NCBI GenBank assembly: GCA_021773175.1
Contig: JAJFKO010000002.1
Span: 114,590-178,589 of the forward strand
Source of the DNA: Gammaproteobacteria bacterium
Lineage (GTDB): Bacteria; Pseudomonadota; Gammaproteobacteria; JAJFKO01
Reading direction: 5' to 3'
Length of the DNA stretch: 64,000 bases
The translations under genes and the position numbers were made by a program. Below the pieces are notes generated by a model. That model was given only the letters and a program-made list of their open reading frames with translations, was not told the origin of the DNA and ran no database searches. Shown in pieces: positions 37,183 to 46,300 of this stretch (positions are counted from its first letter, which is position 1; each line of letters opens with the position of its first letter).

Positions 37183-38535
37183 TTACAACTTGGTGTGGAA
37201 TTTATGCCCAACTATAACTTTACCATGTGTTTCTTTAATTAGTGGTAAAAATAGTAGAGAAGCTAACAGGCACAATGGTAAAACGATCATGGCATGTTCA
37301 TAATTTCCTGGAGAAAAATTCATAACACCATGAGAGACTTTATGGTGCCAATCTTCATCTAAAAGCCAACCGATTAATGGTTGTAATACTGCACCACCGA
37401 CCATATTCATACCGTTCATGAACCCTAATGCTGTAGCATTGGCTTTTTGCGGATTGCTTTCGCGCATGATTGAAAAAGCAGGTAAAAAACCACTGGTAAA
37501 AAAACCAAAACAAAATAATGCTATACACAATAACCAAATAGGCATACTGACATAAATAACAAAATAAATAGAAATGATGGAACCAACCGATGCCATATAA
37601 AGTGGTGGTTTACGACGTTGGATCCGATCAGAGATATTACCAATCAAAGGACTACCAACGACCCAACCAACAAAAATAACTGAGATCATTGTTGCCGCGA
37701 GGAAACGATCCATATGATATTTTGCAACAAAAAAAGAAACTCCCCACAAGGCCGCAAATGCAGATGTTGGTGCAAACATTAAACCACCATATAAAGCAGT
37801 ATACCAATTTTGTTTCTTCGTCAAAATACCTTTAAGCAGTAATAGTAATTGCTTGAAGCTCATACTGATATTATGTGATTGATCTTGCAAACCACTATAT
37901 TGGACTTTTGACCTTTCAGGGCGGTCACGCACAATTAAGAAAATAAGTGCTGATAATATAATACCTGCGCAAGCTAGCAACCACATTGTATCGCGCCAAC
38001 CAATTGCTTGTACTAATAATGATAATGGCGCTTCACCAAATAACGCACCAAGCATTCCAATCGTTAACATTAATCCTGTTAAAAAAGCAAAGCGTCTTAC
38101 TGGAAACCAATTAGCCGCGAGTTTTAAACAACTTACTACAGAAAAAGCAGATCCTAACCCAATAATTAGACGTCCAACTTCTGCTTGCCACAATACTGAT
38201 GCTGAAGCAAAAACAATGTTACCAATACCACAACCTAATGCAGCAATAGTCAATAATTTACGCGGACCAAAACGATCTAACAACATGCCAACAGGAATTT
38301 GCATAGCAGCAAAAGCATAGAAATAAATTGCAGCCAAATTTCCTACTTGAGCCCCATCAATTGAAAATGAAGCCATGAGGTTATGTGACATCACACTAGG
38401 AGAAACTTGCAAGAAAAATTCATAGAAATAAAATAAGGCGCTTAAAGTCCAGATAATCCAGGCTAATAAATTAGATGTTTCGCTGTCAGTTAATGTCGTT
38501 TTTGAAAACTTATGCATTTCTAATTCTTGGCTCAC
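37183..38535 (-). CDS. MFS transporter (12-TM, anion:cation symporter-like)
   Basis: A 450-residue MFS protein starting with a 25-residue hydrophilic leader, then LLAWIIWTLSALFYFYEFFLQVSPSVM. GMLLDRFGPRKLL is the loop 2-3 signature, and GNISDRIQRRKPP the repeat in the second half. This type is common in multiple copies in Legionella and Coxiella relatives. The substrate is not predictable. It is divergent from pcm. Confidence 0.88.
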   Translation of the reverse strand: MSQELEMHKFSKTTLTDSETSNLLAWIIWTLSALFYFYEFFLQVSPSVMSHNLMASFSIDGAQVGNLAAIYFYAFAAMQIPVGMLLDRFGPRKLLTIAALGCGIGNIVFASASVLWQAEVGRLIIGLGSAFSVVSCLKLAANWFPVRRFAFLTGLMLTIGMLGALFGEAPLSLLVQAIGWRDTMWLLACAGIILSALIFLIVRDRPERSKVQYSGLQDQSHNISMSFKQLLLLLKGILTKKQNWYTALYGGLMFAPTSAFAALWGVSFFVAKYHMDRFLAATMISVIFVGWVVGSPLIGNISDRIQRRKPPLYMASVGSIISIYFVIYVSMPIWLLCIALFCFGFFTSGFLPAFSIMRESNPQKANATALGFMNGMNMVGGAVLQPLIGWLLDEDWHHKVSHGVMNFSPGNYEHAMIVLPLCLLASLLFLPLIKETHGKVIVGHKFHTKL

Positions 38536-38742
38536 AATAATCCTACTTAGCGCTATGTTTTGATTTTAGCTAGTTTAAAATCACTATTTACTGACCACAT
38601 AAAGTTTTGCATCATAGCATATTGTATTTTTGACGACCAGGGAAATTCCCCCGTGAAAAATAGAAATATGCCTGATTTTTATTCTAAAATAAGCCATAAT
38701 ATTGATATCAGCGGCTTCTTTAATCAAAACATGGAGCTTTTT

Positions 38743-39399
38743 ATGTCAATAATAGACCCCAGTCAAAACCAACAAGCTCGCTTACAATTGATTGAACAAC
38801 TAAAACGCAAAGGTATCCGTAATTTAGCTGTTTTAGATGTGATAGCCAAAATACCACGCCATAAATTTCTACCAACCACGAATGCCATTTATGCTTATGA
38901 GGATCATGCTCAAGCCATTGATTGTGGTCAAACCATATCCCAACCTTTTGTTGTGGCTCTCATGACCCAAGCATTATTAGAATCTGGCACGCTAGAAAAT
39001 GTTTTGGAAATTGGTACCGGTTCAGGTTATCAAACCGCTATTCTTTCTCAAGTTTGCCAACATGTTTATAGTGTTGAACGAATTGAAACACTACACCAGC
39101 AGGCTCAAGTAACATTAGAAAATTTGAACATTAACAATATTAAGCTGCGACATGGAGATGGTACGCAAGGTTGGCCTGAACATGCACCTTATGATGGTAT
39201 TATTGTGACGGCCGCGGCAAAAGAAATTCCTGAGGCATTATTAGAACAATTAACTATTGATGGTCGTTTGATTATTCCTGTTGGTAGACAGTATGTTCAG
39301 GATTTATTACTTATTACTAATAAAGCTGGTAGCTATGTCATCAAAAATTTAGATTCCGTCGTTTTTGTGCCATTACTACCCGGTATAGAAAAGTCCTAA
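38743..39399 (+). CDS. pcm: Protein-L-isoaspartate O-methyltransferase
   Basis: 218 residues from ATG 38743, preceded by GGAG at 6 bases; the frame is open further up (to 38560) but the upstream part is not conserved-looking. SAM-binding motif VLEIGTGSGYQTAIL, PRHKFLP, DCGQTISQPF and the C-terminal GRLIIPVG are typical. The enzyme repairs isoaspartyl damage in proteins. Confidence 0.95.
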   Translation: MSIIDPSQNQQARLQLIEQLKRKGIRNLAVLDVIAKIPRHKFLPTTNAIYAYEDHAQAIDCGQTISQPFVVALMTQALLESGTLENVLEIGTGSGYQTAILSQVCQHVYSVERIETLHQQAQVTLENLNINNIKLRHGDGTQGWPEHAPYDGIIVTAAAKEIPEALLEQLTIDGRLIIPVGRQYVQDLLLITNKAGSYVIKNLDSVVFVPLLPGIEKS

Positions 39400-39428
39400 T
39401 CTACTATTTAGCTTAATTATTTTTTCCC

Positions 39429-40184
39429 TTACTGACTTTTATCCATCACTGATTGAAAAACTGATAAAAACTCTAATGGTAATGGAAATACAATCGTTGA
39501 GTTTTGATCTTCACCAATACTTGCCAATGTCTGCAAATAGCGTAGCTGCAGTGCCTGTGGTTCTTTCGCTAATATATGCGCTGCTTGGCTTAATTTTGAA
39601 GAAGCTTGCAATTCACCTTCAGCATGAATAACTTTAGCTCGACGTTCACGTTCAGCTTCTGCTTGTTTTGCGATAGCACGAACCATGCTTTCATCAATAT
39701 CAATATGTTTTATTTCAACATTGCCGACTTTAATACCCCAGGCATCGGTATGCTCGTCTAGAATCTTTTGGATATCTTCATTTAATTTGTCGCGCTCAGA
39801 TAACATCTCATCTAATTCATGCTGACCTAATACAGAACGTAATGTTGTTTGAGCTAACTGGCTAGTCGCTTCATAAAAATCCACAACCTGATTTACCGCT
39901 TTATTCGGTTCAACAATGCGAAAATAAACAACGGCATTAACTCTAACGGAAACATTATCTCGAGAAATAACATCTTGAGTTGGCACATCCATAACAATCG
40001 TACGTAAATCACGGCGTCGCATACTTTGAATAAAAGGCACAACAATAATTAACCCTGGTCCTTTTACTTTCCAAAAACGTCCCAATGTGAAAATAACACC
40101 ACGTTCGTATTCATACAATATACGAAACATTGAAATTAAAAATAACAAAACAATTACAGCTACAACGATAATAACAATATCCAT
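39429..40184 (-). CDS. Slipin/stomatin-like SPFH-domain membrane protein
   Basis: A 251-residue protein with an N-terminal membrane segment ([21 protein letters not shown]) and an SPFH domain: [43 protein letters not shown], and [16 protein letters not shown]. The C-terminal coiled-coil segment supports oligomers in membrane microdomains. It starts three bases after the NfeD gene stop with GGAG upstream. NfeD-slipin pairs are conserved and the protease half may cleave the slipin. Confidence 0.92.
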   Translation of the reverse strand: MDIVIIVVAVIVLLFLISMFRILYEYERGVIFTLGRFWKVKGPGLIIVVPFIQSMRRRDLRTIVMDVPTQDVISRDNVSVRVNAVVYFRIVEPNKAVNQVVDFYEATSQLAQTTLRSVLGQHELDEMLSERDKLNEDIQKILDEHTDAWGIKVGNVEIKHIDIDESMVRAIAKQAEAERERRAKVIHAEGELQASSKLSQAAHILAKEPQALQLRYLQTLASIGEDQNSTIVFPLPLEFLSVFQSVMDKSQ

Positions 40185-40187
40185 TGT

Positions 40188-41546
40188 TTAGTCTCCTTCT
40201 TGTTTTTGTGTCGTTTCTTTTTCTACTTCTAATAATAAACCATTAATTTTTTTAACTCGTACTTGTTGTCCTAAAATTAAATTCTCACTGGTTATAGCTT
40301 GCCATGCTTCGCCATGAACAAACACCCAACCTTTACCATTAGCGAAGTCAGCTTTAACTATCGCTATTTGTCCTAATAGTTCTTCACTACCGGTAACAAT
40401 TCGCTGTCGTCTTGAGCGTATAACCATAGTAATTAGTAGTATAAAAAAGCTTGTAGATACAATCGTCATCGCGACGATCATTTGCCAAGCAATCTGATAA
40501 CCTGGTTGCTCAGTATCAAACAACATGATTGAACCAATAATAAATGCGACAATGCCACCAAAGCCTAATATCCCAAAACTCGGCACAAACGCTTCCGCTA
40601 TCATGAATGCGATGCCTAGAAAGATTAAACCTAACGCCACATAACTTATTGGTAATAGTTGTAAAGCATATAATGCGAGTAAAAGGCAGATTGCACCAAC
40701 CACACCAGGCACAACAAATCCTGGGTTAGCAAATTCAAATATCAAACCATATAAGCCAATTAGTATTAGGAAGTAAGCAATATTTGGATTAGTAATGATG
40801 CTAAGAAATTTACTACGCCAATCCGGATTAACTGTTTCGATCATTAAATTTTTTGTTTTTAATATTTTCTTTTGGCCCGCAACATTAACTTTATGACCAT
40901 TAGCTTTATTTAATAACTCTGGCATATCAACAGCAATAATATCGATCACATTGCGTTTTAATGCTTGTGTTGCTGACAAACTTTCTGCATGACGCACTGC
41001 ACGTTCTGCCCATGTAGCATTGCGGCCACGTAATTCTGCCAAACTTCGAATATAGGCAACCGCATCATTCATTGCTTTGTTTTTAGAAACGTCCTGTGAA
41101 CTTTTCGATTTGGACTTTTTGGGATCTGCTGTTGGAGTCAGAGGGCTACCTCCTCCGATGCTAACCGGTGATGCAGCACCAAGATTCGTTCCTGGCGCCA
41201 TTGCTGCAATGGGGCTGGCATAAAGAATGAATGTTCCTGCACTCGCTGCTCTTGCTCCTGATGGAGAAACATAAGTAATAACAGGAATAGGTGAGTTTAA
41301 AATACCTTTTATAATATCTCGCATTGAACTTGCTAAGCCGCCCGGAGTATCTAATTGCAAAATAATAACGGCAGCTTGCTTCTCTTCAGCGAGCTTTATT
41401 CCACGTAATACATAATCTTTTGTTGCTGGACCAATAGTTCCATTTATATTTAATTGAATCGCTAGCTTTTGTGGGCTAGCGATAACAAAGCTGCAGCAAA
41501 GCCATAAGATTATTGAGAACATGTAGTAATATATTGTTTTTGACAT
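40188..41546 (-). CDS. NfeD-type membrane-bound serine protease (NfeD1b)
   Basis: About 452 residues: signal peptide (FIIL..CSFVIASPQ), a ClpP/SppA-like protease domain with LDTPGG and SGARAASAGTFIL (catalytic Ser) and NATWAERAVRHAESL (Lys/Arg region), four to five membrane spans from about 265 to 390, and a C-terminal NfeD OB-fold (GSEELLGQIAIVKADF to VRVKKINGLLLEVE). ATG 41546 has GGA upstream; the longer frame from 41576 adds only a basic leader. It is in an operon with the slipin gene. Confidence 0.92.
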   Translation of the reverse strand: MSKTIYYYMFSIILWLCCSFVIASPQKLAIQLNINGTIGPATKDYVLRGIKLAEEKQAAVIILQLDTPGGLASSMRDIIKGILNSPIPVITYVSPSGARAASAGTFILYASPIAAMAPGTNLGAASPVSIGGGSPLTPTADPKKSKSKSSQDVSKNKAMNDAVAYIRSLAELRGRNATWAERAVRHAESLSATQALKRNVIDIIAVDMPELLNKANGHKVNVAGQKKILKTKNLMIETVNPDWRSKFLSIITNPNIAYFLILIGLYGLIFEFANPGFVVPGVVGAICLLLALYALQLLPISYVALGLIFLGIAFMIAEAFVPSFGILGFGGIVAFIIGSIMLFDTEQPGYQIAWQMIVAMTIVSTSFFILLITMVIRSRRQRIVTGSEELLGQIAIVKADFANGKGWVFVHGEAWQAITSENLILGQQVRVKKINGLLLEVEKETTQKQEGD

Positions 41547-41586
41547 ATCGAATCCATTCTTACGCCATTTACACATCTTTATATAA

Positions 41587-41808
41587 TTAGTATATCACTT
41601 CATGTAACTCTTTGATGTTCAGTATTATTTCATGTAAAAACCAAAAGAAACCCTCAATAAACACATTATTAACTTCACTAAAATCCGTATGCATAGCAAG
41701 AGAAGTCATTGATAAAGAATGGGCTAGATAGCGCTCAATAGCATCTAGCATTTCATGCTTAGTTAAATTTGTTTTATTTAAATCAAATGCTGGGGTAAAA
41801 CTATTCAT
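41587..41808 (-). CDS. Small protein of unknown function in the csrA operon
   Basis: 73 residues, mainly helical, with acidic and aromatic residues; KHEMLDAIERYLAHSL and EGFFWFLHEIILNIKELHEVIY are two likely amphipathic helices. The start overlaps the csrA stop as ATGA, and its AAGGAGA ribosome-binding site lies inside the last csrA codons, so the two are tightly coupled. I do not recognise the family. Confidence 0.65.
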   Translation of the reverse strand: MNSFTPAFDLNKTNLTKHEMLDAIERYLAHSLSMTSLAMHTDFSEVNNVFIEGFFWFLHEIILNIKELHEVIY

Positions 41809-42011
41809 AGTTTCTCCTTATATTTTGTGTTAACAGAACATGCTGAATCATCCCTTTGGATCTTGTCATAAATTTCAGCACGGTGTACGGTCATATTACG
41901 TGGCGCATCAATACCTATTGCAACACGATTATGTTTAATCTCTAAAATTTTGATACTCACTTCATCACCGATACGAATAATTTCGCCGATGTTTCTTGTT
42001 AAAATCAACAT
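41805..42011 (-). CDS. csrA: CsrA-family RNA-binding regulator
   Basis: A 68-residue CsrA: MLILTRNIGEIIRIGDEVSIKILEI, VAIGIDAPRNMTVHRAEIYDKIQ, with the RNA-contact Arg in VHRAEI kept. CsrA dimers bind GGA motifs in mRNA leaders. The tail (RDDSACSVNTKYKEKL) is longer and different from housekeeping CsrA, and the gene sits between a small HTH protein gene and an orphan gene. That arrangement suggests a CsrA paralogue of the kind found in Legionella integrative elements (LvrC type); this is inference. AGAGGAT lies upstream. Confidence 0.92.
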   Translation of the reverse strand: MLILTRNIGEIIRIGDEVSIKILEIKHNRVAIGIDAPRNMTVHRAEIYDKIQRDDSACSVNTKYKEKL

Positions 42012-42030
42012 AAATCTATCCTCTATTTGA

Positions 42031-42288
42031 TTAAGCTAATGTCGACTTATTTTTTTGTTTTTGATAATAGATCATACAAAAATATTTGAGCAATTTATTC
42101 ATCGTGCGTTTTTGTGCCTGCTTGACTTTACCAGCAGCAATATTACGCAGAGTTATACAAGAAATATTTGTTCTTACCGAGAGTTCTTGATAGCTAAGAT
42201 TAGTCATGTCGATAATCTCATGTAATAATGACTGACAAGTTGAGTTTTGTGGCATAATCGGTAGCGGATTTAATTTATTACTTTTCAT
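42031..42288 (-). CDS. Small HTH protein upstream of csrA
   Basis: 85 residues with an HTH-like segment: LHEIIDMTNLSYQELSVRTNISCITLRNIAAGKVK (residues 22-56), close to the XRE pattern in which a second helix QELSVRTNIS precedes the recognition helix CITLRNIAAG. AGGAGC lies upstream. It is 19 bases before csrA, on the same strand, so it heads the small operon. It could be the counterpart of the Lvr-type regulators next to csrA in Legionella elements; family identity is not certain. Confidence 0.7.
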   Translation of the reverse strand: MKSNKLNPLPIMPQNSTCQSLLHEIIDMTNLSYQELSVRTNISCITLRNIAAGKVKQAQKRTMNKLLKYFCMIYYQKQKNKSTLA

Positions 42289-42439
42289 GGTTGCTCCTAA
42301 TCATCTAATTTTTTCATTAAGTTCTATTTAAAATCTTTAACAATATCGGCCTTACCATTACCGATCGTTAGTTAAAATTACAGCACGGCAATTCTACTCA
42401 ATATTTGATCACTTTTACTAGGTGCAATTGCTCATTTTT

Positions 42440-42459
42440 TGTGTAAGATATATCTCACA
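42440..42459. promoter_or_regulatory. Palindrome upstream of the HTH-csrA operon
   Basis: The 20 bases TGTGTAAGATATATCTCACA contain a perfect 10-bp palindrome AGATATATCT flanked by TGTG and CACA, offset by two bases. It is about 150 bases before the HTH gene start and could be a repressor site. The rest of 42289-42635 shows nothing recognisable. Confidence 0.3.
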
Positions 42460-42635
42460 ATTTGACCACCCTGGACTGTTCATATTGAAGCAGAAGTCTA
42501 TAAATACTCTTACGATATTACTTAACAGTATGTTTTATATATAAAAATATCAAAATAAGTCAGCATATCACAAACTGGTTAAATTTATTGCCAATTTAAT
42601 TTGACTCATATAATACCAGACATAATTGACAAATA

Positions 42636-42979
42636 TTGATACAAATAGAGCAATCACGACGAGATGCTAACTATCTAAATGGCAAATATGGAGACAGAGC
42701 TATTCAAGATCACTCCCCCGGATATAAAGTATGTGTAAAAGCATATGTTGAAAGAGCCAGATTTAAAATCAAATTTTCACCAGTGAATAATCATAAGTCA
42801 GCTTCTAAAGTGGCAAATGACATTACCAAAAAATTAGGAGCTAGAGTAGAGAAAAAAATGAATCCTTCATAATAAGATTCAGACACGATCAGCTTGGTAC
42901 TGCACTAGAGGTTGTTAGAATTAAAGTTGGCGCAACCACAGATGAAGTAAAAAAAATCAAAGCCGATCTTTACACTTAA
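42636..42979 (+). pseudogene. Frameshifted remnant of a small protein
   Basis: The first frame (about 42636-42872) reads RFKIKFSPVNNHKSASKV and VANDITKKLGARVEKKMN. After its stop a second frame (42875-42979) reads RFRHDQLGTALEVVRIKVG, then DEVKKIKADLYT and a TAA. The two parts look like one basic, helical protein split by a frame change. There is no ATG or good ribosome-binding site. The origin is unknown; both frames could be chance, but their compositions are protein-like. Confidence 0.35.
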
Positions 42980-43061
42980 ACTATTTAATGCGAGAAATTT
43001 TTGTAATGAAGCTATAAGAGTTGCATTGGCGGCAGCAACGCAAAAAAAACGATATAAATAT

Positions 43062-43128
43062 CCAAGCTTAAAGCACCGCCAGTTTGATATTCAATGACTC
43101 GTATTTCAAAGAAATACTTTTCTTTCTC
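43062..43128 (-). pseudogene. Relic of an nrdB 3' end
   Basis: Read on the minus strand this stretch encodes [20 protein letters not shown], almost the last 20 residues of the intact NrdB ([20 protein letters not shown]). The DNA is roughly 80 percent identical to 44756-44822, with many synonymous changes. The frame runs into a TGA upstream and reads LDIY instead of the final WDD. It looks like the last piece of a former second nrdB copy. Confidence 0.75.
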
Positions 43129-43195
43129 TTCAGGATTCACACTCAAAAGAAGTAGAAAGGTAATAGACTCATGACAACATAAGGCTCATTATATA

Positions 43196-44377
43196 CTAAA
43201 CAGCATTAGCTGCTTTTCTGGCATTTAAATTATTCGCTGAAAGCTTTTCCATAATCCATGTCTTTAATTGCATGCCTTTTTTTTCAACGATGTAATATGA
43301 AAGTACTGCAGCAAGGAGAGACATGCTAATCAATACAAACCAAGTAGTTAAACTAGGTTTAGCATGCATACTTATTAGAATTCCAACTATTAGCATATGA
43401 TACAAATAGACACCATATGATGCATCAAAGTCTCTTATATATTTTGATAAGTTTGTGAAACTATACGAAAAAGATATGACCACGGTTATCATTAATAGAA
43501 TTCTAAATAATGTAATCCAGTTAGGTTGATATTTATATGGAAGCCATATTCCAATATGAAAGAAAGTATGGAGCAGCCAGACTACAAAACTGTAGACAAT
43601 GACCCAATAAATAAATTTTTTCTCAAAAAGCACTTTTATCTCTTTCCAGTAAAGCTTAAATAGGGAGCCCGCTAAAAAAATCCACAAATAGGGAAAAGCT
43701 GTGATGGACACTAGATAGTATGGCCGTTTAGTTATAACTTCAGAGTGAATCATGTATACAGATGAATAATAAAATGAACAGCCTATAATTATTGCAATTA
43801 TGAAAGTTAATACTTTACGATTTTTAAACGGCAGAATAATAAGTGGCAATAAAAAATAGAAAGTAAGCTCTACTGTTAGTGTCCATAATACGCCACTTGG
43901 ATAGTTTGAAAAAAAAGCATGATAATAATAAGGCTCTTTGATCCCAAGCAACATTGATGAGATATACTTTGATGCGGTAGTGATGTATAAAAGAAGATAG
44001 TTAGTATATTCTGATAACGAGATATGAGAAAAGCTTAAATCACCCCCTATCAGCATAAATAGTTCCAGTAACAATATATTAATAGCAAGCCCTGGATAAA
44101 TTCGAAAAACGCGATTCATAACATATTTAAAGCTACCTCGGCTACGTATACTCTGTACTGAGCTTGTTATTAAAAAACCACTAATAAAAAAAAATATGGG
44201 GACACCGGGAAACTGAGATAACACTGAATATAGAATGAAGCTATTAGGTAAATGTAACCATGCAATTCCATGCATATACACAACTTGTAATGCAGCAAAC
44301 AGCCTTAATAAAGTTAAATTATTTTTTCTGCCTGCATCAATATTTACAGGAGAAAGCTGAGAAACTGATGTGTTCAA
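43196..44377 (-). CDS. Membrane acyltransferase (acyltransferase 3 / OafA family)
   Basis: A 393-residue protein with about ten membrane spans. The family signature is present: NLTLLRLFAALQVVYMHG with the His, FFFISGFLI, FRIYPGLAIN, and WTLTVELTFYFLLP. Such enzymes O-acetylate or O-acylate sugars of LPS, peptidoglycan or other envelope glycans. No in-frame ATG exists near the N-terminus; TTG 44377 with GGAT upstream is the best start. It lies between an nrdB relic and intact nrdB, and a dispersed repeat element sits 29 bases upstream of the start. It looks like an insertion in the nrd region. Confidence 0.87.
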   Translation of the reverse strand: MNTSVSQLSPVNIDAGRKNNLTLLRLFAALQVVYMHGIAWLHLPNSFILYSVLSQFPGVPIFFFISGFLITSSVQSIRSRGSFKYVMNRVFRIYPGLAINILLLELFMLIGGDLSFSHISLSEYTNYLLLYITTASKYISSMLLGIKEPYYYHAFFSNYPSGVLWTLTVELTFYFLLPLIILPFKNRKVLTFIIAIIIGCSFYYSSVYMIHSEVITKRPYYLVSITAFPYLWIFLAGSLFKLYWKEIKVLFEKKFIYWVIVYSFVVWLLHTFFHIGIWLPYKYQPNWITLFRILLMITVVISFSYSFTNLSKYIRDFDASYGVYLYHMLIVGILISMHAKPSLTTWFVLISMSLLAAVLSYYIVEKKGMQLKTWIMEKLSANNLNARKAANAV

Positions 44378-44405
44378 AATTAATCCATGCGGGGCACGTT
44401 ATAAT

Positions 44406-44504
44406 AACAGGACTTACGCTAAATATCACAGTTGAAACAATATATTTTACTACAAGATTGATAGCATTCACTTTAGAAAAGAAGAGTAGTTAGCATAAAT
44501 TCCG
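44406..44504. repeat. Dispersed palindromic element, diverged copy of about 100 bp
   Basis: The left end AACAGGACTTACGCTAAATA is nearly identical to the ends at 46053 and 51778. The right end TTAGCATAAATTCC (about 44490-44503) is a degenerate complement of it, differing at three positions. It lies directly upstream of the acyltransferase start and may supply its promoter. Confidence 0.55.
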
Positions 44505-44687
44505 TACCATTCAATAATTAATGATAGTTTATTACTATATTAATATATAGGCAAGCATCAATGCTATATAAACTACTCTGTCAATAAAAAAATTTTCCGT
44601 CTATACAGGATATTCAATAATCTCGTGCAAGATATACTGCCCGCTTTCCAAAATGTGAATGACATAGTTGCTCAGATAACATAGAAA

Positions 44688-44721
44688 ATAAGGTTACCAA
44701 AATTAATTTTGGTAACCTTAT
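44688..44721. terminator. Terminator of nrdB (34-bp perfect palindrome)
   Basis: The stretch is a perfect palindrome with half-site ATAAGGTTACCAAAATT. On the minus strand, downstream of nrdB, the stem is followed by TTATTTTC. It fits a Rho-independent terminator, and can also work on the other strand. Confidence 0.8.
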
Positions 44722-44752
44722 AAGTTTTTAAGATATAGAGAGGAGAGAGAGA

Positions 44753-45913
44753 CTAATCATCCCAGCTTAAGGCTCCGCCGGTTTGATATTCGATAACGCG
44801 CGTTTCAAAGAAATTCTTTTCTTTCTTTAAATCCAACATTTCACTCATCCAAGGAAACGGATTGGTTGCGCCAGGGAATTGCTCAGCTAGGCCAAGCTGT
44901 GCTAAACGACGATTTGCAATAAACTGCAAGTAATCTCTAAACATGTTGGCATTCATACCTAGAATACCACGTGGCATCGTATCAAACGCATATTGGCATT
45001 CTAGCTCAACACCTTCACGAATGATTTGTACCATTTCACGTTTAAAATCTTCTGTCCAAAGATGAGGATTTTCTAATTTAATTTGGTTAATAACATCAAT
45101 ACCAAAATTTAAATGCATCGATTCATCACGTAAAATGTATTGAAACTGTTCTGAAGTCCCCACCATTTTGTTACGACGACCCATTGATAAAATCTGGGTA
45201 AAACCGACATAAAAGAAAATACCTTCAAATACGGCGTAAAAAGCAATAAGGTCACGCAATAAACGTTGATCTGCTTCTGGAGTACCAGTATGAAAATTAG
45301 GATCACTCAAGCTTTGGGTAAATGGCAAGGCCCAGGCTGCTTTACGTGCAACGCTTGGTTCTTCACGATACATATTGAATATCTCCGCTTCATCAAGCCC
45401 TAAACTTTCAATGATATATTGATATGCATGAGTATGTAATGCTTCTTCAAATGCTTGTCGCAATAAATATTGTCGACATTCAGGATTGGTAACATGTCTA
45501 TAAACAGCTAATACGAGATTATTTGCCACTAACGAATCTGCTGTTGAAAAGAAACCTAAATTACGTTTAATAATATTACGTTCTTCATCTGTTAGACCAT
45601 TTGAGTCTTTCCATAGAGCAACGTCTGCTGCCATACTAATTTCATTTGGCATCCAATGGTTAGCACAACCATTTAAATATTTTTCCCATGCCCATTCATA
45701 TTTGAATGGTACGAGTTGATTGAGATCAGCTCGGCAGTTAATAATGCGCTTATCATCGACTTGAACTCGCTTAGCACCAAGTTCTAAACCTTCTAAGCCG
45801 GTGGCTCCACCACCTTTTAAATTTTGATCTACAGTATTTTGAACGACTTTACTTGTCGGGCGTGGTTTTACTATTCCCACATTCGTATCGTTATATTCAT
45901 CCCAACTTAACAT
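44753..45913 (-). CDS. nrdB: Ribonucleoside-diphosphate reductase beta subunit (class Ia)
   Basis: 386 residues from MLSWDEYND, with GGGAGG nine bases before ATG 45913. Diiron and radical residues: ADVALWKD region, [12 protein letters not shown] with Glu, His and the tyrosyl-radical Tyr spaced as in E. coli E115/H118/Y122, and [12 protein letters not shown]. The C-terminal tail TGGALSWDD binds NrdA. It is the partner of the nrdA gene just upstream, separated by 387 bases with a hairpin and a mobile element copy. Confidence 0.96.
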   Translation of the reverse strand: MLSWDEYNDTNVGIVKPRPTSKVVQNTVDQNLKGGGATGLEGLELGAKRVQVDDKRIINCRADLNQLVPFKYEWAWEKYLNGCANHWMPNEISMAADVALWKDSNGLTDEERNIIKRNLGFFSTADSLVANNLVLAVYRHVTNPECRQYLLRQAFEEALHTHAYQYIIESLGLDEAEIFNMYREEPSVARKAAWALPFTQSLSDPNFHTGTPEADQRLLRDLIAFYAVFEGIFFYVGFTQILSMGRRNKMVGTSEQFQYILRDESMHLNFGIDVINQIKLENPHLWTEDFKREMVQIIREGVELECQYAFDTMPRGILGMNANMFRDYLQFIANRRLAQLGLAEQFPGATNPFPWMSEMLDLKKEKNFFETRVIEYQTGGALSWDD

Positions 45914-45989
45914 ATTAAGTGGCCTCCCAATCTTTCTCCCTAGTGCTGACAATAAAAGTTTTATCGTAAGCTCTCTCTCAAATTAGAAA

Positions 45990-46013
45990 CCCAGCCATAA
46001 TCAAATGGCTGGG
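45990..46013. terminator. Hairpin between nrdA and nrdB
   Basis: CCCAGCCAT and ATGGCTGGG form a perfect 9-bp stem with a 6-base loop. On the minus strand it is followed by TTTCTAATTT. It could partially terminate nrdA transcripts or set the nrdA:nrdB ratio. Just left of it (45960-45970) TTTATCGTAAG resembles an end of the dispersed element. Confidence 0.5.
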
Positions 46014-46052
46014 CTTACCCCCCAGTTATATACCTACCCAGTAAAAATCTGT

Positions 46053-46176
46053 TAGGACTTACGCTAAATACCAATTTTTTCGTTGAATGTGCTTTCTAAA
46101 ATCCTCATGTATTACGTATACTGTCGGCTTTTAGAAAGCACATTCGCCTCAACCTTGGTGTTTATCGTAAGTCCTA
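46053..46176. repeat. Dispersed palindromic element, 124-bp copy between nrdA and nrdB
   Basis: The ends are TAGGACTTACGCTAAATACC and, on the other strand, TAGGACTTACGATAAACACC. Inside lies a second inverted repeat: GAATGTGCTTTCTAAAA near the left and its complement near the right, around a core CCTCATGTATTACGTATACTG. The core CCTCATGTATT is shared with the copy at 51594-51778. No ORF is present. It is a MITE-like, transposase-less structure. Confidence 0.75.
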
Positions 46177-46300
46177 CTCTGTATATAAACTAGTAACTAT
46201 ACCGCCCGCACTTTGAAGCACGAGCAGTATATTATGCCTTATGAAAGGCACCCTTTATTATTCCTACCCAGAAATAAATTCTTTTTAGCTCGCACGTTTT

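Noticed and set aside
46189..46236. Inverted repeat TATACCGCCCG / CGAGCAGTATA as an nrdA terminator
   Set aside because: The arms have several mismatches and no T-run; the hairpin at 45990-46013 is a better candidate.
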